Assembly: GCF_050624435.1 (NCBI RefSeq)
Contig: NC_134539.1
Span: 119,581,525 to 119,645,524, forward strand
Direction of reading: 5' to 3'
From: Tenrec ecaudatus
Lineage: Eukaryota > Chordata > Mammalia > Afrosoricida > Tenrecidae
DNA: 64,000 bases
The stretch's first letter is position 1. Each line of letters starts with the position of its first letter. Under the pieces are notes generated by a model. The model was not told where the DNA came from. It searched no databases and saw only the letters and a program-made list of their open reading frames with translations. A program made the position numbers and the translations under genes. Shown here one piece after another: positions 47,901-59,747 of this stretch.

Positions 47901-49574
47901 ACTGCTTCTTGGGAAATAAGTGGCATGCGTGTAAGCATATGAGTCTCCAGCTTCCAGAGGTAATATAATTTGGCCAGGACTGGTCTGGGTTCCTGCCCAC
48001 ACACACACACTTAAGCCAACACTCCTGGCCTGCACCTTGGGGTCTGGGTACAAGACAAGCTCTCAGGAGCACAATGCAGATCACCAAGTTAAGGCAATCC
48101 AGGTGGCTCCAAGGCGACATTAACTCACACCTTTAAAACACCTAAAGTAATCCAGGCTTTTTACCTTAGCATTCCATTTTGCATATTTAAACTTCCCTAT
48201 AATCCTTTGTCTATTTCACAAGGAGCAACCGGAAGGATGCTAGCGGGCAGTTTGCAAACGAACCCCGGGGAAAACCATCTCAGTGGCATTTGGGTGGTAG
48301 GCTGGTCCAAATGAGACAGTTAAGCACAAATACACTGGAACTCCATGGATCAGACCACCCAAGTGACATTTACTTTATTCATTCACCCAAGAAACATCCT
48401 AGTGCTCTGTGGTTAAACAACAAAGCCAGTGGGTTATAAATTCAAGGCTGACCCCACTGGAGGAATGTAAATGGAACAACCCCTTTGAAGAACAGGCCTT
48501 CTGCACAAAAGATGCCAACGATGACAGCAGGTCCAGCTGATGCAGTCTGATGACCTTAGTGCCCCAAGCCACACACACTGAGGGGGCAGATCAATAGCGT
48601 GGTATGTCCATACAAAAACTAACCACGGTTGTAGGCAAAGACAAAAATCAATCTTTAAAATGTAATGCTGCAGGAACTTAAATGAAAATAAAACTGAAAC
48701 ATGAAAGAAACAGATATGATGTTGGTCTAAAGGCCAAAAAAATCAAATCCAAAAGAATACCTATTATTGGTTGTACTTGCACAAAGGTCTTTAAAAGGGA
48801 GGAAAATAACTATACTGTTTAGAGGTTTATATTCAGAGGACTGAAAACAATTCCCCTAAAAGTGACTGTAAGTTTACCTAGCTAGGTTACCTCTTGGGAG
48901 GTAAACAGGTTGTCACTCAGGTAGAGTGGGGGGTGGGGTGTGTGTGTGGATTTCTTGAACTGTAAGATGGTACACTCCCGGTTGACTTCAGATAATTCAT
49001 TAAATTGCCCATTTATGTTTTCTGCCCTCTCTTGTGCATTGTAATTTTAAAAGGTGAGGTAAATACAGGGTTGATATCCAGGAACTGAGGACCATTACAA
49101 GTCTAGTCAACCTGGAGAGAGCATGTCCTCTTTACAGGTCAGGGACCTGCCGTTCCAGAGTTCACTGGTGTGCCTTTAGCGCAGTCCAAGTCCTCAAAGA
49201 ACCCTGAATAAATAAATCCATCAACTCCAGACACAATTTTGTTCTAGTTCATGCAGTTCCTGAAATTACTGATTTGAACTGTGCCCACATAAACATCCTT
49301 TGTCTTCCTCTCAGAGGAGTTTTCATAAATAACTAAAGCTGCCATCTTCAATGTTAGCTCTGTAAGTTTACACCCGGGCACGCTGTTGCTTTAGCAACTC
49401 TCCAGGCCTTGGGTGCCTCCTTATAAGCAAAGAAAAGAAGACCAGTAGAGTCCTGGAGGTTTTGGTTTCTAGCTGGGTTAAATTTTCACTTGCAATTGAG
49501 ATTAAAGCCTGGGATCCTAATAATTCAACTGCTTCAAAATTGTTTTAAAGGAGTCTGCATTTGCCTGTAGCGCC

Positions 49575-49625
49575 GGGAAATACTATGTAATCAGGGTTAA
49601 TAAATACTATGCTATTAGGGTTGAT
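49575..49625. repeat. Imperfect tandem duplication of about 25 bp
   Basis: AAATACTATGTAATCAGGGTT is followed by AAATACTATGCTATTAGGGT; it adjoins the A-rich insertion. Confidence 0.75.
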
Positions 49626-49675
49626 AAAACTTTACAGGTAGTAAAAAAAAAAGAAAAAAAAAACTTTACAGGTAG
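49626..49675. repeat. A-rich insertion with direct repeats
   Basis: AAAACTTTACAGGTAGT occurs at 49626-49642 and ends again at 49675. Between the copies there is little except A with one G. Confidence 0.9.
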
Positions 49676-51649
49676 TTGTACTTAAAACACATGCTACTTG
49701 TTCAGGAAAGAAGCAAAATCTCTATGAACGGGGCCAGTCAGTTTAAAAATAATTTCCTCTAGAAAATATTTTTGCAAATAGGCAAGTCTTAAAGTAGACA
49801 TTAAAAAGTCTAAAAGTAAAAAAAAGTCTAAAAGAATATACACAATCTGATAAACATAAGGCTGTTACTTTTAGGAAAGATGCTCAAAAAGAAGGTTTTA
49901 ATCTTATCAGTGAAGCTATAAATGTTTCACACGGAACAATTAGAGCGTTTCTTATAAGACTGGGAAAACGCATCATTTTAATGCACCTCGCTTTACAGTT
50001 CTAAGTACAAGAGAATCCATCAAACACAGATTCCTCCCTTTAATATATCTTTTTAAAAATGCTACAGTTGAATCCAATGGATTCCCTAGCCTAGACTCAT
50101 AAACCTGACTAGTTTTCTATAATACAAATACACATTTGTCTCATTCTACTAAGAATAATAAAGAATCCATACCTGCTGTCAACCAGTATGCAAGATGTCA
50201 GAGGAGAACTCAGCACAGACACTGGCGTTCAACAGACTGGGAATGAGGAACACTGGCTCTCGTTTTATGGGAGAAAGACAAATATATCAGGCGACTGCCT
50301 CTCCTCCCCCAAGCGTCAGAAGATGAGTCAGAGCTGGAGGCAGGAAGAGGGCCCATGTGTCAAACTGCCTCGTGCAGGTTCCTTCATACCTTCACCTGCC
50401 TGCCAACGTGCCAACACTCCTCAGCCCATGGCAGAGGGTGAGGGGCCTGTCCCCCTCCCCACCCCACCCCCAAGCTTATGCCTGAAGTGAATTCTCAAGT
50501 GTGCCTGGAGGGGAGCCTCATTCCTTGTGAGTCTAATGGGACCCCAGAGATATTCAAGGTAGGGAAGCTTCCAGCTAGCCTCACTTAACTTTGCAAAGAA
50601 CACAAAACCTTTGTTTCCCTTGTTTTAAAGAGCCAAGAGGTAAGCACGGAGCAGTTGTAACTTAATGGCAGAGCTGAGTCCCCGGCATGGAGCCTGCAGG
50701 ACTAACCCGAAAGGCTTTCAGTTGATCTGTACAGTCTCAGGGAGGGGGCTCCTGAATTTTCCATTATACTGCTGAGTGGCCTCCAGACCAGGGAATCCAG
50801 GAAACTTTGGGTTAAAAGCTCTGGATCCGAGTGCCTTTAAGCTTCGCAAAGAACCAGGGACAAGCTCTTCGCCTCCGTTTTCACATCTGAAAACCCGGAC
50901 AGTACACCTCTCCCTGCCCATCAATCTCTCATAAAACTGCAGAACAGCTCACGAGGTAGCACTTGGAACGTGCCTTCAGGACCTGCTGGGGGGTGGTTAG
51001 ACATATCTTTAAAATGTTTAAATGCCTTACACAGAAGAAGCGGTACTTGCGAGCCCCTCCTCACTTCCTCTGTGATGCCCTAACACGGCGCGGGACCAAG
51101 CAAGGGCAACATCCACCTCAATAAAATAGAGTTATACAACTCACTTAAGCCAGCGACAGCACCCCAACGGCACACACACAATCCAGAGGCACAGGCTAGC
51201 ACGGTGCACCCCAGTCCCCCGCCGCCGCGGAGAAATACTCAAGTTGAATAGTTGGCATCGCTTAAAGTCAAGTTGTTTTCTAAGGTAACAAACACCACCA
51301 AAGACAGATGCACGCGGCCGGCGGGGGGGTGGGGGGGTGCGGAGGCCAGGGAGGGGCGGAGCGCCCAAGGGTCAGGCAGAAGGCGAGGGGACGAGGGGAC
51401 GGGGTAGCCCACAGGGGGGTAGCTCCGAGGATGAGGAACCACAGCAGAGTCGGGGCGGGGGTGTCAAGCCTCGGAGGGAGAGGGTCTGCAGCCCCTCTGA
51501 CCCCCACCCCGTGGTGCCGGTGCCCAGGCTCCGAGAACCGCTGAGCAGCGAGTCGGTGCACGGGCCCCGCACAAAGTTTCGTAAAGACCGAGGTCGCGCG
51601 GGCCCGACGCCCGCGCCCCGCCAGCGCCCCGGGGTCCCGCTGGCGCGAG

Positions 51650-51673
51650 GCCCCGCCCGCCCCGCCCCGCCCC
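51650..51673 (-). promoter_or_regulatory. GC-box (Sp1/KLF) cluster
   Basis: Overlapping GGGGCGG units on the - strand, in the CpG island. Confidence 0.5.
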
Positions 51674-51879
51674 TGCCTGCGGCCCGCGGGCCCCGTACCG
51701 GCACGGGCAGGCTGGCGGGTGGGGTTCCGTCCTCTTGCGCGGCTCCCGGCTTCTGCGGGCTGCTCGCCGCGCGCTCCCCTTCTTCTCCCCTCCGCCCGCG
51801 CCCGGGGCGGGCCCCGCGCACGCTCCCTGAGCCCCGCCGCCCTCTCCCGAGGGCGGGGTGACGCGGGCGGGGCGCCAGA

Positions 51880-51912
51880 GGGGCGAGCCCGCGGGAGGGG
51901 CGAGCCCGCGGG
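51880..51912. repeat. 17-bp tandem duplication in CpG island
   Basis: GGGGCGAGCCCGCGGG occurs at 51880-51895 and 51897-51912, each with an inner GCCCGCGGG stretch. Confidence 0.9.
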
Positions 51913-51933
51913 GGCCGCGCGGAGCGGCGCGCG

Positions 51934-51945
51934 TGCGCGTGCGCG
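51934..51945 (-). promoter_or_regulatory. NRF-1 binding motif
   Basis: The - strand reads CGCGCACGCGCA, an exact fit to YGCGCAYGCGCR, in the core of the CpG island. Confidence 0.5.
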
Positions 51946-52620
51946 CTGAGCCCTCCGACGCCGGGCGGCCGCGGCCCCGACGCAGCGGAGCTCGGGCCGC
52001 GCGCGCTCCCCGCCGCGGCCGCAGGGCGCGCTGCGTCCCGTCCGGGTCCCCCGCGCCGGCCCCTGGCCCCGCGGCCGCGGCTCCGAGCCCGGGGCGCCGG
52101 GCGCGTGCTCTAGGGAGCTGCGTGGTGGACGCGAGAGCAGGGCGGGTAAGAAAGCAAACGTGCAAAGTGTTCACAGTGCCGTCTGAGGGACGCACCGCCG
52201 CGCCCCCGCGTCGAAGCCCCCCGAGGGCCGGAGGGTGGGGGGAATGAGTCTGTGGACAACTAGATGAGGGGTCCCCGCGTGGGTGCTGCAGGGGCCACTT
52301 CTAGTAGCCGCGGGAGGCTCTGTCGCTCTAGATGCCAACCTAGCCCTCGGACAGGCCCTCTTCTGCTGCCCAGGGGCCCTGCAGCCACCGCCATCACAGA
52401 GCCCCCTCTGAGGCTCGGACTACCGGGTCGCAGCCCGTGCGCCGCCCGAGGTCGGGCTGTCAAAGCTGCGTTCCTCGAGGAAGACGTGCGAAAGGACCTC
52501 TCCGGGGCTCGCTCCCGCCCACCCGCCGGTGCAGGTGCAGGTGCCCGTGCGGGTGGAAGGGCAGGTTCCCGGGAGCTCCGGGAGGCCCCGCAGTGACTCA
52601 GGCTCCGTGCCCGCTCCTTG

Positions 52621-52627
52621 ACTCACC
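52621..52627 (-). other. DUSP14: Candidate DUSP14 first-exon 5' splice site
   Basis: The - strand reads GGCCG|GTGAGTCAAG, a near-perfect donor (exon would end at 52627) at the edge of the CpG island. It would pair with the acceptor at 40472. It is the best donor I saw on this strand here, but other first exons inside the island are possible. Confidence 0.35.
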
Positions 52628-53447
52628 GGCCAGCGCCGCCGTCAGTGGTTGGCATCCGAACTGCTGAGCTGTCAAAGGGGGTGTCACAGGGTTGCGGGGA
52701 GGGGTTGCGGAGGAAAGTCAAAGAAAAAGAAAACGCGCATTGGGTTTACATCTCCAGGCATCTTGAACCCAACGCTTCAAGGCTTTCTCTTTAAGGAGCT
52801 CTTGTGATTGTCACTGGCGCACCAGCCGAGGTCACCCCGAAGTTACCAGAATCCCCAAAAGTTTTGTCTGCCCCCCAGACAAAAATCCAGCATCAAAGGC
52901 CTTTGGGGGATGGTTTTAAAAGGCTGAGGCTGGAGGTGTTTGTTCACTTTTACCTCCCTGAGGAGAACAAGAGAGAATTTTTTTAAAAGCTTTAAAATAA
53001 GGCGAATTTCAGCTCTCTGTGAGAGAACCGAACCAATTCGGCGTTAAGCACTTAGAGGTTCAAATCTTACTTGGGGAAGGTGTCTTCCCAGTGCTAAGGT
53101 CCCCCCACCCCATCCCAAACAATTTATCTAGTGGCCTATTTTTGGCATGCCAAGATCAAACTAACAGAGTCTGTTACAGAAAGCTCCTGCTCCCCCTCCC
53201 TTCTTCCTTCGCTCAAGTCAGTGACTCAGCAGCACAAACAGATACATCCCTCTCCAGATTCAAGCCTGTGTGTTCTACAGAAGGCAGGGTGCCAGAAAAA
53301 TCTTTATTAAGTAACAAGGAACTAGGCCTTTTCTTGGATTATAGGAAGGAATTTACCATGAAGACTCTCCTCATCACAAAGAGGAGGGAGGTGGACTGAA
53401 ATAGTTTGTGTTGAGTTCTGATGTGTGTGTAAAGATCTTTAAAAAAA

Positions 53448-54213
53448 TAAGAAGATATCCACTTGTCTACAGATGGGCTTTGGGTCTCCACTCTGCATTC
53501 CCCCTCATTCACACTTAATGATTTTTGGTTTGGGTCATTAATGCCTGATACCTAATCCCATTAACAGGACACCTCATGATCACACAGACTGGTGTGCTTT
53601 TTCCATGTGGCCTTTGTTGCTTCTCAGCTAGATGGCCGCTTGTTTGTCCTCAAGCCTTTAAGACCCCAGAAGCTCTATCTTTTGTTAGCCAGCACCATCA
53701 GCTTTCTTCACCACATTTGCTTTGCACCTATTTTGTCTTCAATGGCCTTGTCAAGAAGGTGAGCATCACGGGATGCCAGGTTATTACAACAAAGTGTTCT
53801 TGTGTTGAGGGAGTACTTGACTAGAGGCCCAATGTCCGTCTACTACTTGATACTTAACACAAATATACACATAGATCTAATTCCCTATCTGTTAGAGTAA
53901 CCAGCCTCTGACATCGTGGGGAGGATCCATAGGCGCAGTTGTACGGCTATAATATATAAAGATAATAAAAGTCATAGACGATAGGAAAGGTAGAAGAGAA
54001 GGTAAAATAAAGGAGTCAGACACAGTTTATGGTAGCATGCTCACCGCCGGGACGGCCATGAACTCAGCAGCCAGGGGCTCGGGTGGAGGGTGGATGTTTT
54101 GAGAATGATGAGGGCGATGGATGTATAGGTGTGCTTGACATACAGTGGATGTATGTATGGATTGTGATAGGAGTTGTACGAGCCCCCAATGGGGTGATTA
54201 AAGAAAAGAAAGC
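53448..54213 (+). mobile_element. L1-type lineage-specific repeat with 5' inversion, copy A
   Basis: Bases 53448 to about 54030 are in - orientation (ACAGATGGGCTTTGGGTCTC, shared exactly with 63512 onward), while about 54091-54213 is + orientation 3' end (GATTGTGATAGGAGTTGTAC followed by an A-rich tail). I read the family as the 3' UTR of a tenrec L1, but no ORF is present to prove it. Confidence 0.65.
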
Positions 54214-54284
54214 AAAATCATTCAAGGTGTGTGTATAGGAGTACATACACATACATATAGCGGGGTAAGTCACAAAGTATTGTT

Positions 54285-54900
54285 ACAAGATCATAGAAAC
54301 CGTTATGAAACGAGAATCAAAGTGTGAAGTGATTGTTTCTCAACATTGTCTCCATCCACGTCTCCGCGCTTCTGAAGGCAGAGTTTTCATCCCGCTAACC
54401 CTTCCCTGAGGAATTCTTCACTCTGAGTTCCTCCCCATCAAGACATCAGGCTAGCACTGATGTTGAGGGATCCAAGTCTTCCTCCCTTTAAACGTTCTTT
54501 GAGTATGGGGTACAAAAAGATGTCTGCAGGGGCAAGATCAGGCTTGTAGGGCGGACGGAGTAAGAGTTTTCCCATGGAATTCTCCTTGGACAGCCCTGGC
54601 TACCCTCCAAGAATGAGCGGACACATTTTTATAATGCGGGAAAAGGTTTCTCAGTGCAGCTTTCCTGGCTATTCTCTACAGGTACCGTTTTTTACTTTCT
54701 TCAAGTTTCTTTTAAGCTCCTGTGATTACCCTGGGTCCTGTAAGGACATCGATCAAGATCAACCCTTAGGAATTGCAAAAAGCAGTCACTATAGTCTTCT
54801 CAGCTGACCTCTCTGTCTTGAATATAACAGACCCAGCAGGTCCCCTCAGAAGCCACTGTTCTGATTGGACCTTTTTGAAGGAAACAACGGGAATACGAGT
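54285..54900 (-). mobile_element. Mariner-family DNA transposon remnant 1
   Basis: On the - strand a frame near 54565-54470 reads PPYKPDLAPADIFLYPILKE, the mariner transposase block around the third catalytic Asp (PPYSPDLAPxDFFLFPKLK in the family). A later frame near 54395-54345 resembles the C-terminal GDYVEK-type end. Stops and shifts abound. Confidence 0.65.
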
Positions 54901-55186
54901 ATTTTACGGAAGGAAGGAACATGTTGGCAGCTATCTACTGGTGGCAGAGTAGTCATGTTTAAACATGTTCTGTTTGGGATAAAACTGCTTCTCTGAATTG
55001 GAACCCTAGTTGCTGTACTTTCTGACTTACCTTCATCTGCCTGTGTACACCTAGATGTATGTATGCACCTCTATCTGTATACATGTGTGTGCTTATGGAG
55101 GTGCTTTTACAAATTGTGCAAATGTTATTTTCTAGGTCAGCACTGATTCCAGTAGAACTTCCTGTGATAATAAAAATGTTTTGTAT

Positions 55187-55308
55187 CTGCCCTGTCCAAT
55201 AGAGCAACCACTAGCCCGCCTGCGTGTGGCTGGCTAGCAAGCACTGAATTTGAAATTGTACTTTCAGCCAGTTTAAGTGTAGCTAGTGGCTACCTTATTG
55301 CCCAGCAC
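55187..55308. mobile_element. MER5A-type hAT-Charlie relic
   Basis: CCTGTCCAATAGAGCAACCA and AGCTAGTGGCTACCTTATTG form the expected imperfect inverted ends. Confidence 0.75.
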
Positions 55309-55913
55309 ACCTCCAGATTATAAGAATATGTGTGTGTCCTTAGATGTCAACAGGGATGTAGAACATTTTAGAGGTCATCTGATAACGTGCCCAGAGAGGG
55401 TGTGAGTCCTCCTGAGTATATCTAAATAACAGTGCTTTAGATCACAGCAGCTTCTGTGCAGAAGGAGCACTGATCTGATTAGACACACTAAGTAGAGGGT
55501 GTAAACTTATGTTCTGCTTGGCTTCTGATGTCTGCCTTTCCAAAAATATTCTCCTTAATTTCTTGGGAATTGACGGCTCCTTAGATTAATCAGAGTTAAT
55601 GAGTTCCTCAGAAAGCATAGTTGGATCTTCCATTCCTATCATTGCCTCTGGTTAACAAATTGGCAACGACTCTGATTTATCTGTCAGAATTAAGGAACAG
55701 CTGTAATCAGGTCCATGGCAGTGTGGTTTCAGCGTTCCATCAGATTCTGTGGCTCACAGCTGTCTCAGCTGCCTGACTGCTCACGCTTGTAATTATAGAG
55801 TATATGTCACTGATGAGTATAAAAATGCAGATCTCTGCTGTAGACAAAATGGTGCATAAGCAAATGTGAAGAAAGCTGATGGTGCCTGGCAATCAAAAGA
55901 TATACTGTCTTTA

Positions 55914-56752
55914 AAAAAAAAAAGATATAGCGTCTAGGATCTTAAAGGCTTGAAGATAAACAAGCAACCATCTAGCTGAGAAGCAACAAAGCCCACATGG
56001 AAGAAGCACACTAGCCTGTGTGATCATGAGGTGTCAGTGGGATCAGGTATCAGGCATCTAAGACTCAGAACAAAATCATACCCAATGTAAATGGTGTGTG
56101 TCGGGGGGGGGGCATGGAATGGAGACTCAATGCTCATATGTAGACAATTGGACATCCCCTCACAGAGGGGTCACAGGGATGAGATGAATCAGTCAGGGTG
56201 CAGTATAGCACTGATTAAACACATGGAACACACAACTTTCCTCTAGCTCTTAGGTGCTTCCTTCCCCCCACTATCATGACCTCAGTTCTACCTTACAAAT
56301 CGGATTAGACCAGAACATGCACACTGCTACAGATAAGAGTTTATAACACAGGGAATCCAGGATAGATAAACTTTAACCCCTCAGGGCCAACAAGGAGAGT
56401 AGAGATACCAGGAGGATTAGGGAGGGTGGAGAGAGAAAGGGGGAATGGATTACAAGGACCAACTATGACCCCCCTCCCAGGGGGACGAACAATGGAAAAG
56501 TGGGTGAGGAGTGATGTAAGCTATGAAAATAATAATATATAACTTATCAAGGGTTCATGAGGGAGAGCAGGTGGGGGAGGGAAAGGGAAGAAATGGGAAG
56601 TTGATATCAGGGCCTCAAGTGGGAAGAGAATTCTTTGGAAATGATGATGGCAACATATGTGCAAATGTGCTTGACACACTGGATGAATGTATGGATTGTG
56701 ATAAGAGCTGTAAGAGCCCCTAATAAAAGTATTTAATAAAGTAAATTTTAAA
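55914..56752 (+). mobile_element. L1-type lineage-specific repeat, copy B
   Basis: Sense-orientation copy of the family seen in copies A, C and D. It includes GTAGACAATTGGACATCCCC near 56139 and the 3' end ATGGATTGTGATAAGAGCTG (about 56691) with AATAAA and an A-rich end. It is truncated at the left. Confidence 0.7.
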
Positions 56753-58148
56753 ATTCAGATCTCCCCAGAGAAGTAAACCTTGAAGCTATTGTCCTAAAGC
56801 AGGTTTGACAGGGACTATGGGTCCCAGGTATCTGAGAGGAAACTCTTAACGGTGGAAAAGATGAAAGAACTTGGAGAAGGTTTTCACCTTGGTAGGGCTC
56901 CCGGTGAACATGGAGACCATTCCTCCAACCCACTGGACTTTGTCTAAGAAGGGTGGCAATACTTCTCGTCACAGACTGACAGCACAAAAAGGACAGTCGG
57001 TGGCAGGAAGCTGAGTGCATATGATGGGCAGACCAAACTGATTTTCCAGAAGACTAAAGGAAGTTGTGCTGAAGTTTAGCTATGTTGAGACCAACTGCAG
57101 CTCTAAGAATATGCAAGCAACTTGAACCGGGAGACAAGAAGAGAAAGGGCCAAGTGCTCCACTTCTAACCTTCATCTTGTGTTATCAAGGCTATGCTTTT
57201 GGAAAACAGAAGAGGCCTCCCCACACTTTTCACCTACTCCCGAAGTTTGACTAAAGCTTGTGCTTTTTTACAAGATGGTAAGGTGACACTTTATAATTAT
57301 AAGGATTAAGTAGATTTTATTAAATGTAAAACACTTGAAACTTCTGATATTTATTATATTACTATTATATATTATTTCTTATAGTTCCCAAAGCATCACT
57401 TTTTTACTACTAAAGAAATGTCAATTTACAAAAGTAATAACAGAAGGGAAAAATCACCGTGCATAATTAGCATCTTCTTTTGCATCTTTTAAAAAATTTC
57501 CTCTGCATATGTTTTCAAGTTGTCTTTACACAGTTAAAATAAAAAATGCATAGTTTATAACCCGACTTCAAGCTCCTGAGCTAGGCGTTATGTAAGCAAA
57601 TATTACAGTATGTCTTAGGATATACTAGGTATTTAAAATTTGTCTGCATATGGAATTTTCTGCCTGTATTTCAACCCTAGAACTGTGACAATGATAGCAG
57701 AATGAACATCCCACAAAAAACAAAAGACCACCGTCTTTGTAAAATCCACATGTCTGTTTTAGCATTTACTGTCTTTGGGATCTCGGTGCCCCTCTGAAAG
57801 GCTTCAGCAGTATGGCAATGGGTGTGGTTGGTACAGGGAACCCATGCGCTGCTCCTACTCGGCTGTAGTTAAACCAAACTATTAAGGCAGAGTGAGAAAG
57901 GGAAGAAAAGGAGGTGCCAGGTGTGTTAACGACCTTTTCCCATTTGGTTCTAATCAGGCATTATCATACAGTTATCAAACACATTTTAGACATGAGTAGT
58001 TTAAAATTGTACCCAAAGTTGAATTATTATTAAGTAGCAAAGCAAAGATAAGTGATCAAGTATCTCTAATACACCAAGCATTTATCCATATAAGGATGCG
58101 GATACAAACAATCCACTTCTTCTATTGTTGCATTTTAATCTCATTTAA
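56753..58148. other. Intergenic DNA between L1-type copies B and C
   Basis: AT-rich; 56789-56820 resembles 58588-58622 (see findings). No gene signal. Confidence 0.5.
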
Positions 58149-58160
58149 AAAAGAGTGCTT

Positions 58161-58540
58161 CTTTTTTCTTAAATCATTTTATTGAGGGCTCTTTACAGCT
58201 GTCATAACAATCCATACATCAATTGTATCAAGCACATTTGTACATATGTTGCCATCATCCTTTTTCTAAACATTTTCTTTCTACTTGAACCCTTGGTATC
58301 AGCCCCTCTTTTTGTTTTCACTCCTTTCCCACCCTCATGAACCCTTGATAATTTATAAATTATTATTATTTTCATATCTTATACCATCAGCTGTCTCCCG
58401 TCACCCACGTTTCTGTTATTTGTCCCCCTCAGGGAAGGGGGCTGTGATATGTCAATCATTGTGATCGGCTCCCCTGTTGTACCCCTTCTCCCCACACCTT
58501 CCCTCTACCCTCAATACTTCCATTATTGTTCCTGAGGGGG
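58161..58540 (-). mobile_element. L1-type lineage-specific repeat, copy C, with TSDs
   Basis: Antisense, 5'-truncated copy starting in a T-rich run (tail) and ending at CCTGAGGGGG. AAAAGAGTGCTT flanks it at 58149-58160 and 58541-58552. On the - strand the insertion site reads TATT/AAAAGC, the L1-endonuclease type. Confidence 0.8.
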
Positions 58541-59569
58541 AAAAGAGTGCTTTTAATATGTAAAGTTTTATATACTTAAGTTGCCTATTGTCCTATAGCA
58601 GTTTTGACAGGGCCTATGGACACACCAGTGAGCTGAGAAGAAACTCTGTACAGCCCTACAGTGAGATGTGGATAGGGGGTGAAGCAGAGAGCCCAAGTTC
58701 CCAGGCTGGTTAAATGGCCACATCTGACATCCATTGTATTCTCATGTCATCGTTGTGTTCTTCTGGACTCTGCTTTGGCAGACACTAACAAGCCTGTGTT
58801 ACAAAAAATCAGAGACCTCCTCCAATTCTCCACCGGACCCACGATGCACAGGTTGCAAAGCTAATGCTGCCGCACTGTCTCTGGGGCAGTGTCTGACTGC
58901 ATCCTGGATCCTAGTCAGGGGTCCCTTCTTTCACCAGATGGCCTCTAAAGCCTCCAGTCCCAACATCCACTCCATCTTGCCACATGTGCTAGAAACTGGT
59001 GGCTTGCCTTTTTCCCTTTCCTTGTTTCCATGGAGATGCAGCAGTTTACTTTTTCTCCCCCAACTGTAAGCCATGGTTATTTTTAACTGGCAAACTCAGA
59101 GCCAGGTCACAGCTGGGATCTGGATGGTGCGGTGACGTCTATAAGCCACCCTTCTCTCCCACAGACACCTTCTTTTCTGCAGTGGCTGGGGGCGGAGGCA
59201 CTTGGGAGATTTCTCTCTCAAGAGCCTTTTGTTTTACATCATGAAGTTAAACCCATCCCCTAACTTTGTTCTGACAGGTGCCCTGAATCTGAAGCTATGC
59301 ATGCATGCCTGGAACAAGGTGAAGATCTTCTTGTTGCAGGAGGAGCCAGGTAAGTTTGACATGGTTGGCACCAGTTTGCTGCTGGGGCTCAAATGAATTT
59401 CCTGTGGTAAAAATATACCAAAGCGTTATCTTCTAAGCAACCAACAAGGGTTACATTTCTCACCTGCAGTAAAAGGACTGTTTCTGCTTTCCTTTCGTTA
59501 AAAATCAGCTGCTAATATAGGGTTTCTGTGAGCCGGCTTCACCTCAGTGGCAGTGAGTTTGAGGCGGTC

Positions 59570-59740
59570 AGGATCCCTGATGGTGTCGTGGTGATGGGCT
59601 GCTAACTGCAAGGTCACTAGTCTGAAGCCAACTGCCATTCCTCGGGAAAACTCACAGGGAACGTTCTATCCTACCCTATTGGGTTGTTAGGAGTCAGCAT
59701 CGACTTGACGGCAGTGAGTTTGGTTTGGTTTGGGGTAGGG
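59570..59740 (+). mobile_element. AfroSINE, first of a + strand cluster
   Basis: GGGCTGCTAACTGCAAGGTC, a 3' end with GACTTGACGGCAGTGAG and a GGTTTGGTTTGG tail. Confidence 0.75.
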
Positions 59741-59747
59741 GAAAAAC

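Larger units (their letters stand above)
44941..51289. other. DUSP14 intron, mostly unrecognised
   Basis: Contains the ORF at 46822-47268 and the A-rich insertion at 49626 (both listed separately). Otherwise no named repeat or exon. Confidence 0.5.
51290..52600. promoter_or_regulatory. DUSP14: CpG island, probable DUSP14 promoter and first exon
   Basis: A sharp rise in G+C and CpG, densest at about 51580-52120, unlike anything else in the window. It contains a run of GC boxes (CCCCGCCC type) at 51650-51673, an NRF-1-type motif at 51934-51945, and a 17-bp tandem duplication at 51880-51912. It lies upstream of DUSP14 on the - strand, about 11 kb from the coding exon, where the gene's 5' non-coding exon is expected. 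Both strands are open for hundreds of bases because stops are rare in such DNA; those ORFs are not credible genes. The transcription start cannot be placed. Confidence 0.8.

Noticed and set aside
51337-51861. 174-codon + strand open frame in the CpG island
   Set aside because: Same composition effect; it conflicts with the opposite frames and has no recognisable content.
51464-52195. 243-codon - strand open frame in the CpG island
   Set aside because: Stops are rare in such GC-rich DNA, both strands are open, and the peptide is Ala/Arg/Gly/Pro-rich with no domain.
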